Part shown: piece after piece, positions 1 to 9,397 of the stretch
How positions within the stretch are numbered: position 1 is the first letter of the stretch
Layout: each line of letters opens with the position of its first letter
Assembly: GCF_004348975.1 (NCBI RefSeq)
Contig: NZ_SMFP01000005.1
Span: 1-64,000, forward strand
Direction of reading: 5' to 3'
DNA from: Antarcticimicrobium sediminis
GTDB lineage: Bacteria > Pseudomonadota > Alphaproteobacteria > Rhodobacterales > Rhodobacteraceae
Length of the DNA stretch: 64,000 nt
The notes under the pieces: generated by a model
Database searches by the model: none
What the model was told of the DNA's origin: nothing
What the model saw: the letters and a program-made list of their open reading frames with translations, nothing else
Program-made: the position numbers and the translations under genes

Positions 1-68
1 CAAGGCTTATCATCCCTGCGATATTTGAGGTCTCCGGGTTGCTAAGCCTTGCTGCCGCCGGCGCTCTT

Positions 69-108
69 GGTGACATTCCTGCTTTGCGCAGTGGGTGACA
101 TTTCTGGA
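69..108. repeat. pair of short direct repeats, probable debris of another insertion sequence
   Basis: Two near-identical 13-base units (GGTGACATTCCTG and GGTGACATTTCTG) start about 26 bases apart just left of the IS30 copy. Repeated end motifs of this kind are typical of the termini of several IS families, so this may be the end of a second element interrupted or neighboured by IS30. The rest of bases 1-128 shows no gene. A 9-base inverted repeat (CAAGGCTTA at 1-9, TAAGCCTTG at 43-51) lies beside it. Confidence 0.35.
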
Positions 109-194
109 TGGTTGCAACATCGATGTGGCCGGGTGGATTCACAAATGAAGTGCAAATTCTGTATTAAAACAGAAGATTGCATGGAGGATGTTGA

Positions 195-1205
195 ATGGGA
201 CGCCGTTACCCTCACCTGAGTTTGGAAGAACGTCGGAAGATTGCCAAGTGGCGTGACGCCAACATTCTGGTTCCCGAGATCGCGGATCGGCTTGGCCGCG
301 CGCCGTCGACCATCTACCGCGAACTGAAGCGCAATTTCTATGACGACAAGGAATTGCCGGAGCTGAACGGCTATTACGCTCTGAACGCCCAAGACATGTA
401 TGAGAAGCGTCGTGCTCTTCATCGCAAGATGATCATGCACCCGGAATTGAAGACGGCCATCGAGGATCGTCTCAAAGCCGGATGGTCCCCTGAACAGATC
501 GCGGGCCGGATGCGGCTTGAACGCCACCCGATCCGTGTAAGCCACGAGACGATCTATCGCTTCGCCTATTCCAAGGATGGCCGCGCGGAGCAGTTTTACC
601 GTCATCTTCCCGAACACCGCAGACGCCGCAGACCACGCGGTCATCGTCGGCATAACCGAACCCACATATTCGACGCACAAAGCCTGTCACACAGGCCAGA
701 GCGCATCGCGGAGCGCGCGGAGTTCGGCCACTGGGAGTGCGATCTGATGATGTTCCGCAAAGAGCATGGAAAGATAAACGTGACATCGCTCGTTGAGCGT
801 GTGAGCCGGTACGCTGTCGTGATGCGTAACGAGGACCGCCAGTCCAAGCCGATCATGGAGGCGCTGATCCGGGGATTGGCTCCCCTGCCCGCTGGCGCGC
901 GCCAGTCGATCACCTTCGACCGGGGCACCGAGTTTTCGGCTTGGCGACGGCTCAAGGCCGGGATCGGAGCGGATGCGTGGTTCTGTGATCCGCAAGCGCC
1001 ATACCAGAAAGGCACTGTCGAGAACACGAACAACAGGCTCCGAAAGTACCTGCCTCGCTCGACCGAACCGACGGCGCTGACAAATCGATATTTGAGGTCG
1101 ATTTGTCAGCGCCTCAATTCAACGCCGCGCAAATGTCTCGGCTACCACACACCAGCCGAAGTCTTCGAAAGCAAGCTGATGGAAATCCGGAACCGGTTGG
1201 AATAA
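195..1205 (+). CDS. IS30-family DDE transposase
   Basis: This 336-residue protein catalyses cutting and joining of the IS30 element. The N-terminus carries the family helix-turn-helix (LSLEERRKI, then a PSTIYREL recognition helix at about residues 35-45). A second HTH-like segment follows (WSPEQIAGR, about 95-105). The catalytic core shows the DDE triad in its usual settings: WECDLM, TFDRGTEF and GTVENTNNRLRKY. The C-terminal LNSTPRKCLGY segment is typical. Length and all key residues are normal, so it looks functional. The ATG lies 33 bases inside the left inverted repeat. A 16-bp perfect inverted repeat lies inside its 3' part (1073-1113). Confidence 0.95.
   Translation: MGRRYPHLSLEERRKIAKWRDANILVPEIADRLGRAPSTIYRELKRNFYDDKELPELNGYYALNAQDMYEKRRALHRKMIMHPELKTAIEDRLKAGWSPEQIAGRMRLERHPIRVSHETIYRFAYSKDGRAEQFYRHLPEHRRRRRPRGHRRHNRTHIFDAQSLSHRPERIAERAEFGHWECDLMMFRKEHGKINVTSLVERVSRYAVVMRNEDRQSKPIMEALIRGLAPLPAGARQSITFDRGTEFSAWRRLKAGIGADAWFCDPQAPYQKGTVENTNNRLRKYLPRSTEPTALTNRYLRSICQRLNSTPRKCLGYHTPAEVFESKLMEIRNRLE
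1073..1113. repeat. 16-bp perfect inverted repeat inside the transposase gene
   Basis: The arms are 1073-1088 and 1098-1113 (GGCGCTGACAAATCGA and its exact complement) with a 9-base loop. It lies about 90 bases before the transposase stop codon, so it would form a strong hairpin in the mRNA. The loop region shares the 14-mer CGATATTTGAGGTC (1086-1099) with bases 19-32 at the window edge. Confidence 0.7.
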
Positions 1206-1392
1206 AAGGATATATCAGAAATTGCGCTTCACCGTGAGTTCACACCGGGCAGATTCTAAACTGGGTTGCGACAAATCCCCCCCCCCAGAAAGTGCTTGGG
1301 TTGGAGACCCCCGACCGAGGCCTTCAGCGAAGAGCTCATAAAACTGAGATAGTGGAAAACCGTCGCAACGACCCTTGAGCCTTCACAACAAT

Positions 1393-1419
1393 GGGCGCCA
1401 GCGCTGTGACCTGACGCCC
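1393..1419. terminator. hairpin downstream of the SulP gene
   Basis: A 9-bp stem (GGGCGCCAG / CTGACGCCC with one G-T pair) has a loop of nine bases. On the plus strand it is followed by TTTT; on the minus strand the U-tract is poor. It sits directly after the stop codon of the minus-strand sulP gene and probably ends its message. The stretch 1249-1392 holds only a run of C residues (about 1278-1286) and no gene. Confidence 0.5.
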
Positions 1420-1425
1420 TTTTGT

Positions 1426-3213
1426 TTATGCGACGGACTGATCCTCGCCCGTGTCGTGCACCTGCTGGGTCAGCGTGATGAAGGCGTCGTACTGCGACAG
1501 GAACACTTGCCCGGACAACTCGTCCAGAAAGGGACTACATTTCAGACGGTCCGCCACTGGCCCCTTCACCTCGGACAGGTGCAGCTTGATCCCCTGATCC
1601 GTCAGCCTTTGATTGATTGCCTCAAGCGACTCCAGCGCGCTCAGGTCGATCTCGTTCACCGCTGAACACATCAGGATCACATGTTTCAACTGATCGCGGC
1701 TCTGATGCACGCGCGACAGGATCAGATCCTCCATCCGCCGGGCATTGGCGAAATACAGGCTTTCATCAATCCGCAGCGTCAGGATCGCGGGATCGGTGAT
1801 CACCTTGTGACGATGGATGTTGCGGAAATGCTGGCTGCCCGGCACCTGCCCGACCTCGGCCACATGCGGGCGCGAGGTTTTCCAGACAAATAGCATGAGC
1901 GACAGCAGAACGCCCGTGGCAACGCCCACTTCGACACCGACGCCAAGCGTCAGCACGATGGTACCCAGAACAGCGGCGAAATCGGCCTTGGAATAGGACC
2001 ACGCGCGCGTCAGGATCGAGAAATCCACCAGCGACAGCACCGCCACGATGATGGTGGCGGCCAGCGTTGCCTTGGGCAGAAAATACAGCAGTGGCGTCAG
2101 CATCAGCGCCGCCAGCAACAGCCCCACGGCGGTAAAGGCGCCCGCCGCCGGGGTTTCTGCGCCGGCGTCGAAATTCACCACCGAGCGGGCAAAGCCACCG
2201 GTCACCGGATAGCCACCCGACAGCCCCGAAGACAGGTTCGCAGCCCCCAACGCGATCAACTCCTGGTTCGGTTCGATCCGCTGTTTACGTTTCGCCGCCA
2301 GCGTTTGCGCCACCGAAACGCTTTCCACATAGCCGATGATCGAAATCAGGATCGCAGGACCAATCAAGGTTGAAATCATGCTCAAATCGACGTTCGGCAG
2401 GCCCAGCGGCGGCAGTCCGGTAGGGACCGTCCCGACTACGGCGACCCCTGCCCCCGGCAGGTTCAGCGCCCAGGCCGCCACGGTGGTGCCGATCACGGCA
2501 AAGACCGGTCCGACCCGCGCAGCGGTGCCAGCGGTGCCGGCGCTTATCCCGAATTTCGACGTCAGGAATTTAGCCAACCCCTTGCGGACCCAGAACAGAA
2601 AGGACAGCGCGAACAGCCCCGTGATCAGCGTCGGCAAGTTGGTGTTTGGCAACTCCACCCAGATCGAGGACAGGATTTCAGGCAACGTGTGCCCATGCGC
2701 GCTAAGGCCAAGGATATGCTTCATCTGGCTTGCGGCGATCAGGATGCCCGAGGCGGTGATGAACCCCGCGATCACCGGGTGTGACAGGAAATTGGCCACT
2801 ACCCCCAGCCGCAGGATCCCCATCGCCAGCAACACCAGCCCCGACAACAGTGCCAGCACCGCAGCGGCGGCGGTATAGTCCACCAGGCTCTCCAATCCCA
2901 GCGGCGCCAGTGCCGAGGCGGTCATCAGCGAGACCACGGCCACCGGCCCCACCGCCAGCGAGCGGCTGGTGCCAAAGATGGCATAAAACACCAGCGGCAG
3001 GATCGAGGCATAAAGCCCGACCTCGGCCGGAAGCCCGGCCAGCAAGGCATAGGCCAGCGATTGCGGGATCAGCATGATCGTCACGATCACCGCCGCGGTC
3101 ATGTCGCCGGTGAATTGCGCCCGATCATAGGTTCGGCCCCAATCCAGCACCGGCAAAACCGCCCTCAGCCGTTCGGGAGAGAGCCGCGGCAGCGCGTTCA
3201 GAAACTTGATCAA
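1426..3213 (-). CDS. SulP-family inorganic anion transporter with STAS domain
   Basis: This inner-membrane permease of about 595 residues belongs to the SulP/SLC26 group, which carries sulfate, bicarbonate or other anions. The N-terminal core has the family signature (MLIPQSLAYALLAGLP, then GLYASILPLVFYAIFG and a glycine/proline-rich SLAVGPVAVVSL segment), followed by repeated hydrophobic helices. A cytoplasmic STAS domain occupies roughly the last 130 residues (LRIDESLYFANAR ... VNEIDLSALE). The TTG start at 3213 is preferred because it has an AGAAAGG ribosome site about eight bases upstream. An ATG at 3258 is in frame but lacks one. No carbonic anhydrase partner is adjacent. The substrate cannot be told from sequence. 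Confidence 0.9.
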   Translation of the reverse strand: MIKFLNALPRLSPERLRAVLPVLDWGRTYDRAQFTGDMTAAVIVTIMLIPQSLAYALLAGLPAEVGLYASILPLVFYAIFGTSRSLAVGPVAVVSLMTASALAPLGLESLVDYTAAAAVLALLSGLVLLAMGILRLGVVANFLSHPVIAGFITASGILIAASQMKHILGLSAHGHTLPEILSSIWVELPNTNLPTLITGLFALSFLFWVRKGLAKFLTSKFGISAGTAGTAARVGPVFAVIGTTVAAWALNLPGAGVAVVGTVPTGLPPLGLPNVDLSMISTLIGPAILISIIGYVESVSVAQTLAAKRKQRIEPNQELIALGAANLSSGLSGGYPVTGGFARSVVNFDAGAETPAAGAFTAVGLLLAALMLTPLLYFLPKATLAATIIVAVLSLVDFSILTRAWSYSKADFAAVLGTIVLTLGVGVEVGVATGVLLSLMLFVWKTSRPHVAEVGQVPGSQHFRNIHRHKVITDPAILTLRIDESLYFANARRMEDLILSRVHQSRDQLKHVILMCSAVNEIDLSALESLEAINQRLTDQGIKLHLSEVKGPVADRLKCSPFLDELSGQVFLSQYDAFITLTQQVHDTGEDQSVA

Positions 3214-3375
3214 GGGGGCGCACCTTTCTGTCGGTCCCCTGCCCCGCGTGCGGCGCATTTGCGCGGCGGGAAAAACGGGCCGGTTCGGAATTACATATTG
3301 CCATTTCTATATATGTAAGATCCCCGGCTTGTGAACCCCGCCAAGGGAGAGAAACGGCGCAAATGTCAAAATGCG

Positions 3376-3402
3376 AAAAGGCCGGGAAATCCCCGGCCTT
3401 TT
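3376..3402. terminator. bidirectional intrinsic terminator, gcdH side
   Basis: An 11-bp stem AAAAGGCCGGG / CCCGGCCTTTT has a 5-base loop and T-runs on both strands. It lies 24 bases past the gcdH stop codon and ends that minus-strand transcript. Confidence 0.85.
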
Positions 3403-3426
3403 CTGTTGATTCTCAATGCGGTGCGA

Positions 3427-4644
3427 TCAGAAAAACGCCTGCAGCCCGGTCTGGGCACGTCCCAGGATCAGCGCGTGCACGTCATGGGTGCCCTCATAGG
3501 TGTTCACGGTTTCCAGATTCACCATGTGACGGATGACCTGGAATTCCAGGCTGATGCCATTGCCGCCATGCATGTCACGCGACATCCGTGCGATATCCAG
3601 CGCCTTGCCACAGTTGTTGCGCTTGATGATCGAAATCATCTCAGGCGCGGCGTTGGCCTCGTCCATCAGACGACCGACCCGCAGGCTGGCTTGCAACCCC
3701 AGCGCGATCTCGGTCTGCATGTCGGCCAGCTTCTTCTGGAACAGCTGGGTTTGCGCCAGCGGACGGTTGAACTGCTTGCGGTCCAGCCCGTATTGCCGCG
3801 CCCCGTGCCAGCAGGCCTCGGCCGCGCCCATCACACCCCAGCTGATGCCATAGCGGGCCCGGTTGAGACAGCCAAACGGCCCTTTCAGCCCCTGCACATT
3901 GGGCAGCAGCGCATCCTCGGATACCTCGACACCTTCCATCACGATCTCGCCGGTGATCGAGGCGCGCAACGACATCTTGTTGCGGATCTTGGGGGCAGAC
4001 AGCCCCTTCATGCCTTTTTCCAGCACAAAGCCGCGAATTTTGCCGCCATGGGCGTCGGATTTCGCCCAGATAACAAAGACGTCCGCGATCGGCGCGTTGG
4101 AGATCCACATCTTGTTGCCGGTCAGCCGATAGCCGCCGTCGATCTTTTCGGCGCGGGTCTTCATGCTGGCAGGGTCAGAGCCGGCATCCGGCTCGGTCAA
4201 CCCGAAACAGCCGATATGTTCACCGCTGGCCAGCTTGGGCAGGTATTTCTTGCGCTGCTCTTCGCTGCCATAGGCATAGATCGGGTACATCACCAGCGAG
4301 CTTTGCACCGACATCATCGAGCGATAGCCTGAATCCACCCGCTCAACTTCGCGCGCGACCAGACCATAGCTCACATAGCCGGCACCGATGCCGCCGTATT
4401 CCTCGGGGATGGTGGTGCCAAGCAGGCCCATTTCGCCCATCTCTCGAAAGATCTCGGGATCGGTTTCTTCGTTCTCGAAGGCCGACAGAACGCGCGGCTG
4501 CAGCTTTTCCTGCGCATAGGCGCGGGCGCTGTCGGCGATCATGCGCTCGTCTTCGCTCAACTGGTCGCTGAAGCGGAATGGATCGGCCCAGTCGAATCCG
4601 GCCAGATCGGGCGCGTCTTTGGCACGCAGCGTGGGGGCGGTCAT
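3427..4644 (-). CDS. gcdH: glutaryl-CoA dehydrogenase
   Basis: This FAD-dependent acyl-CoA dehydrogenase of 405 residues oxidises and decarboxylates glutaryl-CoA to crotonyl-CoA in lysine, tryptophan and glutarate breakdown. Evidence is the acyl-CoA dehydrogenase signature [15 protein letters not shown], the FAD-site segment [18 protein letters not shown], and the C-terminal active-site run [20 protein letters not shown], whose Glu is the catalytic base and whose form is typical of GcdH. The ATG at 4644 follows an AAAGGAG site; longer reading frames upstream run into the divergent regulator and are not coding. The LysR gene divergent at 4744 is probably its activator. Confidence 0.95.
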   Translation of the reverse strand: MTAPTLRAKDAPDLAGFDWADPFRFSDQLSEDERMIADSARAYAQEKLQPRVLSAFENEETDPEIFREMGEMGLLGTTIPEEYGGIGAGYVSYGLVAREVERVDSGYRSMMSVQSSLVMYPIYAYGSEEQRKKYLPKLASGEHIGCFGLTEPDAGSDPASMKTRAEKIDGGYRLTGNKMWISNAPIADVFVIWAKSDAHGGKIRGFVLEKGMKGLSAPKIRNKMSLRASITGEIVMEGVEVSEDALLPNVQGLKGPFGCLNRARYGISWGVMGAAEACWHGARQYGLDRKQFNRPLAQTQLFQKKLADMQTEIALGLQASLRVGRLMDEANAAPEMISIIKRNNCGKALDIARMSRDMHGGNGISLEFQVIRHMVNLETVNTYEGTHDVHALILGRAQTGLQAFF

Positions 4645-4743
4645 GACAATCTCCTTTATCATATGCGTTTGCATGCGATGTATCACAGCGTTTGGGCAAG
4701 AAACAGCGAGACATTCGCATGGTTTCATGAGTAAACGGAATAC
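4645..4743. promoter_or_regulatory. divergent promoter region between gcdH and its LysR regulator
   Basis: This 99-base gap between divergent start codons contains short dyads such as ATGC-GTTT-GCAT near 4662-4675. They could be part of a LysR T-N11-A site. No clear -35/-10 pair was fixed. Confidence 0.4.
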
Positions 4744-5655
4744 ATGCTTGCCCCGCGCCGATTCCTGCCTTCGATCGCCTCGCTTCGCGCGTTGGAGGCG
4801 CTTGAGCGATTGGGCAGCGCCTCGGCAGTGGCCGAGGAGTTGTCGCTGACGCAAAGCGCCGTCAGTCGGCAATTGCAGACGCTTGAGGAGCAGATGGGCG
4901 TGCCGCTGATCCAGCGCAGCCGCAGGCGCTTGTCGCTGACCCCGGCGGCGCAGGTCTATGTGGCCGAGATTCGCCCGGCCCTTGGACATATCGCGCAGGC
5001 CTCGATGCGGCTGCAGGTGCCGCAAGCGGGGGGCGCGCTGAACCTTGCCATCCTGCCGGCCTTCGGGATGCGCTGGCTGATGCCACGGCTGCCGGATTTC
5101 GCCCGGCTGCACCCCGAGGTGACGATCAACATGGCGACCCGGCTGCACCCGTTCAATTTCACCGGCGAACCTTTCGATGCGGCAATTCATTTTGGCACCG
5201 GCGACTGGCCCGGCACCGACCGGTTGCTGTTGAAACACGAACAGGTGGTGCCGGTCTGCGCGCCAGCCCTGCTTTCAGGCCGGGTTCCGGGCGATCCGCG
5301 CGCCCTGCTCACCATGCCGCTTTTGCATATCGAAACCCGCCCGCGCGCCTGGCAGGATTGGTTCACGCTCAAAGGGATCGAGACCAGCGGGCCGGTGCCG
5401 GGCACCATGTATGACCAGTTCTCGGCCATCATTCAGGCCGCTCTGCATGGGCTGGGGGTGGCGCTTTTGCCGGACTATCTGGCGGAACAGGATGTGGCGA
5501 CGGGGCGGTTGGTGGCCCCCTTCGGCCAAGCGACCGAGGTGCCCGGGGCCTATTTCCTCGTCTGGCCGCAGGCCAAGGCGCACCATCCCCCGCTCACCGT
5601 CTTTCGCGATTGGCTCGCCGAGCAGGCCCAGCCTGAAGACCCCCTGCCCCGCTAA
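4744..5655 (+). CDS. LysR-family transcriptional regulator (GcvA/GcdR type)
   Basis: This 303-residue regulator has an N-terminal winged HTH (residues about 9-65: [20 protein letters not shown], then [16 protein letters not shown]) and a periplasmic-binding-like effector domain with [17 protein letters not shown], characteristic of the GcvA-like branch. Divergent placement 99 bases from gcdH makes it a likely regulator of glutaryl-CoA breakdown. LysR proteins of this branch commonly control the neighbouring divergent operon. The specific effector is unknown; glutarate or glutaryl-CoA would be the natural guess. Confidence 0.9.
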   Translation: MLAPRRFLPSIASLRALEALERLGSASAVAEELSLTQSAVSRQLQTLEEQMGVPLIQRSRRRLSLTPAAQVYVAEIRPALGHIAQASMRLQVPQAGGALNLAILPAFGMRWLMPRLPDFARLHPEVTINMATRLHPFNFTGEPFDAAIHFGTGDWPGTDRLLLKHEQVVPVCAPALLSGRVPGDPRALLTMPLLHIETRPRAWQDWFTLKGIETSGPVPGTMYDQFSAIIQAALHGLGVALLPDYLAEQDVATGRLVAPFGQATEVPGAYFLVWPQAKAHHPPLTVFRDWLAEQAQPEDPLPR

Positions 5656-5692
5656 GCGCCGCCCGGGACGTTTTCCCGCTCTTTTTCTGGCC

Positions 5693-5703
5693 GAAAATAC
5701 TCC
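5693..5703 (+). repeat. intergenic repeat core GAAAATACTCC (copy 1)
   Basis: The core is followed by CGCCGGAGG, making a small GC hairpin-like segment after the LysR stop codon. The same core recurs at 52992-53002. It appears to be a dispersed intergenic element. The remainder of 5656-5804 holds no gene. Confidence 0.45.
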
Positions 5704-5804
5704 CGCCGGAGGCTCCGACGTCCGCGATCGTGGAACCGCCCGTTCGGCGCTACAAAGGTCGGCGTTGAAAACACGCACACCCCGGGGCTAAGCCCGTTCG
5801 GCGC

Positions 5805-5831
5805 GGAAAACGCTCCACCGGAGCGTTTTCC
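5805..5831. terminator. 12-bp stem hairpin between lysR and phoB
   Basis: A perfect stem GGAAAACGCTCC / GGAGCGTTTTCC has a 3-base loop and lies between convergent genes. It is symmetric and can act on both transcripts, although the flanking T-run is contained in the stem. Confidence 0.65.
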
Positions 5832-5840
5832 GAGCGCGCC

Positions 5841-6530
5841 TCACCCCAGAGCATACCCCGCGCCGCGTACGGTGCGTACCGGATCGCCGCCGCCATGTTG
5901 GGTTAAAACCTTGCGCAGCCGCCCGATATGCACGTCCACGGTGCGGGTATCGACATAGATGTCGCGGCCCCAGACCCGGTCCAAAAGCTGTTCGCGGCTC
6001 CAGACCCGGCCGGGCTTTTCCATGAAGGTCGACAACAGCCGGAATTCGGTCGGACCCAGTTTCAGCGGATGGTCCGAGCGGCTGACCTTGTGGGTTTCAG
6101 CGTCGAGCACGATATCCTCGTATTCCAGCCGCAGCCCCACCGTCGAGGGACGTACCCGGCGCAGTTGCGTGCGCACCCGCGCCATCAGTTCCACCACCGA
6201 GAACGGCTTGACCACATAGTCATCTGCCCCGGTTTCCAATCCGCGCACCCGGTCCACCTCTTCCGAGCGGGCCGAGAGCATGATGATCGGAATCGACCGG
6301 GTTTCGGGCCGGGTCTTGAGCCGGCGACACACCTCGATCCCGGACAGGTTCGGCATCATCCAGTCCAGCACGATGATATCGGGCATGTCCTCTTCGACCA
6401 GAAGCAACGCCTCTTCGCCATTTTCGGCCCTGAGAACGCGAAAGCCCTCGGCCTCAAGATTGTAGCCCAGCACCTCGCGCTGGGCCAGTTCATCCTCGAC
6501 CACCAGAACGGTGGGTTGATCGGCAGCCAT
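5841..6530 (-). CDS. phoB: phosphate regulon response regulator PhoB
   Basis: This 229-residue OmpR/PhoB-type activator turns on phosphate-starvation genes when phosphorylated by PhoR. The receiver domain (about 1-120) shows the acidic pair VVEDE, the phospho-acceptor region IIVLDWMMP and a conserved Lys in DDYVVKPFS. The winged-helix DNA-binding domain (about 130-229) ends in VRTVRGAGYAL. It is the last gene of the phoR-pstSCAB-phoU-phoB run, three bases after phoU. It presumably binds the Pho box at 11964-11992. Confidence 0.96.
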   Translation of the reverse strand: MAADQPTVLVVEDELAQREVLGYNLEAEGFRVLRAENGEEALLLVEEDMPDIIVLDWMMPNLSGIEVCRRLKTRPETRSIPIIMLSARSEEVDRVRGLETGADDYVVKPFSVVELMARVRTQLRRVRPSTVGLRLEYEDIVLDAETHKVSRSDHPLKLGPTEFRLLSTFMEKPGRVWSREQLLDRVWGRDIYVDTRTVDVHIGRLRKVLTQHGGGDPVRTVRGAGYALG

Positions 6531-6533
6531 GGC

Positions 6534-7244
6534 TTAGCCCTCCACCACACTTGAGGACGTGGTGTCGGCCTTGCTGCGCGCCTCGTCCGGGCGTTCGCCG
6601 GTGACCAGATACACCACCTGTTCGGCGATGCCGGTCACATGGTCGCCCATCCGCTCGATATTCTTGGCGATGAAATGCAGGTGCATGCAGGCGGTGATGT
6701 TGCGCGGGTCTTCCATCATGAAGGTCAGGAATTCGCGAAACAGCGCGTTATACATCTGGTCGACTTCATGGTCGCGCCCGATCACGTCGCGGGCCAGTTC
6801 CGGATCGCGCTGGATATAGGCGTCGAGCGCGTCCTTGAGCATCAACTCCACCTCGCGCGCCATCCGCCGCAGCGCTGCGGTCGAACTGTTCACCGGCCGC
6901 AACTGGGTCAGCACGCCGGTGCGTTTGGCGATGTTCTTGGAATAATCGCCGATGCGTTCAAGGTTGCCGCTGATTTTCATCACCGACAGCACCACCCGCA
7001 GATCCACCGCGGTGGGGGCGCGCAGGGCGATCAGCCGGGCGGTTTCCTCGTTGATCAGTTCCTCCAGCCCGTCGATGGCCGCGTCGCCGGCACGGACCTG
7101 TTCGGCCAGCTCCTCGTCGCGGGTTTCCAACGACCGGGCCGAGTCCGAAATCGCGGCTTCGACCAGACCGCCCATTTTCATGATCCGGGCCTGGATCGCC
7201 TCGAGATCACGGTCAAAGGCGGTGGCAATATGTTGCTCAGACAT
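6534..7244 (-). CDS. phoU: phosphate signalling protein PhoU
   Basis: PhoU is a 236-residue cytoplasmic, all-helical protein with two three-helix PhoU repeats (metal-binding motifs around RIGDYSKNIAKR and ERMGDHVTGIAEQ). It links transport by PstSCAB to inhibition of the PhoR kinase. The ATG at 7244 (MSEQHIATAF) is chosen as the usual family N-terminus; the longer frame covers the pstB end. It lies between pstB and phoB with short gaps, as is usual in alphaproteobacteria. Confidence 0.96.
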   Translation of the reverse strand: MSEQHIATAFDRDLEAIQARIMKMGGLVEAAISDSARSLETRDEELAEQVRAGDAAIDGLEELINEETARLIALRAPTAVDLRVVLSVMKISGNLERIGDYSKNIAKRTGVLTQLRPVNSSTAALRRMAREVELMLKDALDAYIQRDPELARDVIGRDHEVDQMYNALFREFLTFMMEDPRNITACMHLHFIAKNIERMGDHVTGIAEQVVYLVTGERPDEARSKADTTSSSVVEG

Positions 7245-7260
7245 GGAAAATCCTATTCGC

Positions 7261-8058
7261 TTACCCGATGCGCCCGGTGATGTAACTCTCGGTGCGCGGG
7301 TCTTCGGGATTGGTGAAAATCTGTCCGGTTTCCCCGTATTCAACGAGATTTCCGAGATGGAAAAAGGCGGTCTTCTGGCTGACCCGCGCGGCCTGTTGCA
7401 TCGAGTGGGTGACGATCACCACCGAATAGCTTTGGCGCAATTCGTCGATCAACTCCTCGACCTGCGCGGTGGCGATCGGGTCAAGCGCCGAACAGGGTTC
7501 ATCCATCAACAGCACTTCGGGTTCCGTCGCGATCGCGCGCGCAATGCACAGCCGCTGTTGTTGCCCGCCCGACAGCCCGGTGCCCGGCGCATCCAGCCGG
7601 TCCTTGACCTCGTCCCAGATGGCGCCACGGCGCAGCGATTTCTCGACGATCTCGTCCAGTTCGGCCTTGCCACGGGCCAGCCCGTGGATGCGCGGCCCAT
7701 AGGCGATATTGTCATAGATCGACTTGGGAAACGGGTTCGGTTTCTGAAACACCATGCCGACCTTGGCGCGCAACTGCACTGGGTCGACCTTGGGGTCATA
7801 GATATCCTCGCCGTCGAGCAGGATGTCGCCGGTGACCCGGCAGATGTCGATGGTATCGTTCATCCGGTTCAGGCAGCGCAGAAAGGTGGACTTGCCGCAG
7901 CCCGACGGGCCGATAAAGGCGGTCACGGTCTTGTCCTCGATTTCGACGTTCACGTCTTTGATGGCATGGGTGTCGCCGTAATAGACCTGCACGTTGCGTG
8001 CCGAGATCTTGGTTTCGGTCTGCTCCAAGGCACTCTCCGTTTTGGCTGTGTCGTACAT
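7261..8058 (-). CDS. pstB: phosphate ABC transporter ATP-binding protein PstB
   Basis: This 265-residue ATPase of the high-affinity phosphate importer has Walker [10 protein letters not shown], signature [14 protein letters not shown] and Walker [17 protein letters not shown]. The FQKPNPFP and NRMND segments are typical of PstB. It works as a dimer under PstC/PstA at the inner membrane. It lies 19 bases after pstA in the pst operon. Confidence 0.97.
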   Translation of the reverse strand: MYDTAKTESALEQTETKISARNVQVYYGDTHAIKDVNVEIEDKTVTAFIGPSGCGKSTFLRCLNRMNDTIDICRVTGDILLDGEDIYDPKVDPVQLRAKVGMVFQKPNPFPKSIYDNIAYGPRIHGLARGKAELDEIVEKSLRRGAIWDEVKDRLDAPGTGLSGGQQQRLCIARAIATEPEVLLMDEPCSALDPIATAQVEELIDELRQSYSVVIVTHSMQQAARVSQKTAFFHLGNLVEYGETGQIFTNPEDPRTESYITGRIG

Positions 8059-8077
8059 TCTGGGTGTCCCTAGGTTC

Positions 8078-9397
8078 TTACCATTTATTCTCGAACTTCT
8101 GGCGCAGGAAGATCGCGACAGCGTTCATTGCGACCAGAAAGCCGAGAAGAATGAGGATGGCAGCCGAGGTTCGCGACACAAAGCCGCGTTCCGGGCTGTC
8201 GGCCCAGATGAAGATCTGGGTCGGCAAGGCGGTGGCGCTGTCAAACGGGCTTGAGGCCGCCGAGGTGATAAAGGCGTTCATCCCGATCAGCAGCAGTGGC
8301 GCGGTTTCGCCCAGGGCCTGCGCCAGCCCGATGATGGTGCCGGTCATCACGCCGGGCATCGCCAGCGGCAGCACATGCTGGAACACCACCTGTTGTTTCG
8401 ACGCCCCAAGCCCAAGCGCCGCCTCACGGATCGAAGGGGGCACCGCTTTCAGCGCGGCGCGGGTGGCGATGATGATCGTCGGCATGGTCATCAGCGCCAG
8501 CGTCAACCCGCCCACAAAAGGGGCCGAGCGCGGCAGGCCGAACCATCCGATAAACACCGCCAGCGCCAAAAGCCCGAACACGACAGAGGGCACGGCGGCC
8601 AGATTGTTGATGTTCACCTCGATAAAGTCGCTGAGCTTGTTCTTGGGGGCGAACTCCTCAAGATAGATCGCGGCGCCGATCCCCAATGGAAACGAGATCA
8701 CGAAACAGGTGAGAAGCGCCCAGAACGTCCCGGCCAGCGCCCCTTTCAACCCGGCAAGCTCGGGAAAGCGCGAGTCTGCATTGGTGAACAGAGCCCAGTT
8801 GAACGGCTTGGTAATGGCGCCTTGGGCCTTGAGCGCGTCGAAATATCCGATCTCGGGGTCTTTCACGCGACGGTGCTGTTCCGGCGTGTCCCGGTCGATC
8901 AGGTTCTTGTTCAACTGGTCGAACGGGTCGGAAACCGGCACCGTCATCGTGATGGTCTGACCGATCAGCTTGGGATCGGCCACGACCATGTCGCGCAGCT
9001 TGAACTGGGCGCCGTTGGACAGGATCTTTTCCACCGATTTGGCGACCTTGCGCTGGCTCATATCGACGCCCGGGAGCATTTTCCCAAGCGAGGCGCCGAG
9101 CGCGTCGTCGAAACCACCGCGCGGAAGTCGGTCCAAGGGGATTTCTTCGGGATCAACAAAGACCTCAAGCGTCACATGGGTCTGTGTGAAGGCCTGCCAA
9201 CCGGATGAGACAAGCGATCCCACCAGAATGATCAGCATCAGAAAGGCGACGCCGATGGCCCCAAGCCCGATCCATTTCAGCCGCGCCTGCTTCCTGCGGC
9301 GGCGTTTCAGCGATGCGGCCACAAGCTCGGTGGCCCGTTTCGGGGTGGGGGCGCCAGATGCGCTGGTGATATCGGTCATGTCCGGGGCCTCAATCAT
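8078..9397 (-). CDS. pstA: phosphate ABC transporter permease PstA
   Basis: This 439-residue inner-membrane permease is longer than enterobacterial PstA (about 300) because of an N-terminal part of roughly 170 residues with one membrane helix and a periplasmic segment, as seen in other alphaproteobacteria. The permease core contains [13 protein letters not shown] and the EAA-like loop [21 protein letters not shown] that contacts PstB. It overlaps the end of pstC by eight bases if the first ATG is used; an ATG six codons later (9379) is an alternative start. Confidence 0.95.
   Translation of the reverse strand: MIEAPDMTDITSASGAPTPKRATELVAASLKRRRRKQARLKWIGLGAIGVAFLMLIILVGSLVSSGWQAFTQTHVTLEVFVDPEEIPLDRLPRGGFDDALGASLGKMLPGVDMSQRKVAKSVEKILSNGAQFKLRDMVVADPKLIGQTITMTVPVSDPFDQLNKNLIDRDTPEQHRRVKDPEIGYFDALKAQGAITKPFNWALFTNADSRFPELAGLKGALAGTFWALLTCFVISFPLGIGAAIYLEEFAPKNKLSDFIEVNINNLAAVPSVVFGLLALAVFIGWFGLPRSAPFVGGLTLALMTMPTIIIATRAALKAVPPSIREAALGLGASKQQVVFQHVLPLAMPGVMTGTIIGLAQALGETAPLLLIGMNAFITSAASSPFDSATALPTQIFIWADSPERGFVSRTSAAILILLGFLVAMNAVAIFLRQKFENKW

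Larger units (their letters stand above)
131..1248 (+). mobile_element. IS30-family insertion sequence
   Basis: The element consists of one transposase gene flanked by imperfect terminal inverted repeats. The left arm at 139-161 and the right arm at 1216-1237 match when one is reverse-complemented, sharing TGAAG, GCAA and TTCTG with few mismatches. The similarity continues weakly outwards to about 131 and 1248. The total length of about 1.1 kb is usual for IS30. The exact outer ends and target duplication could not be fixed by eye. It appears intact and potentially mobile. Confidence 0.8.

Noticed and set aside
4645-5238. N-terminal extension of the gcdH reading frame by about 200 codons
   Set aside because: It runs antisense through the lysR gene. 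The gcdH start at 4644 has its own ribosome site and the family N-terminus.
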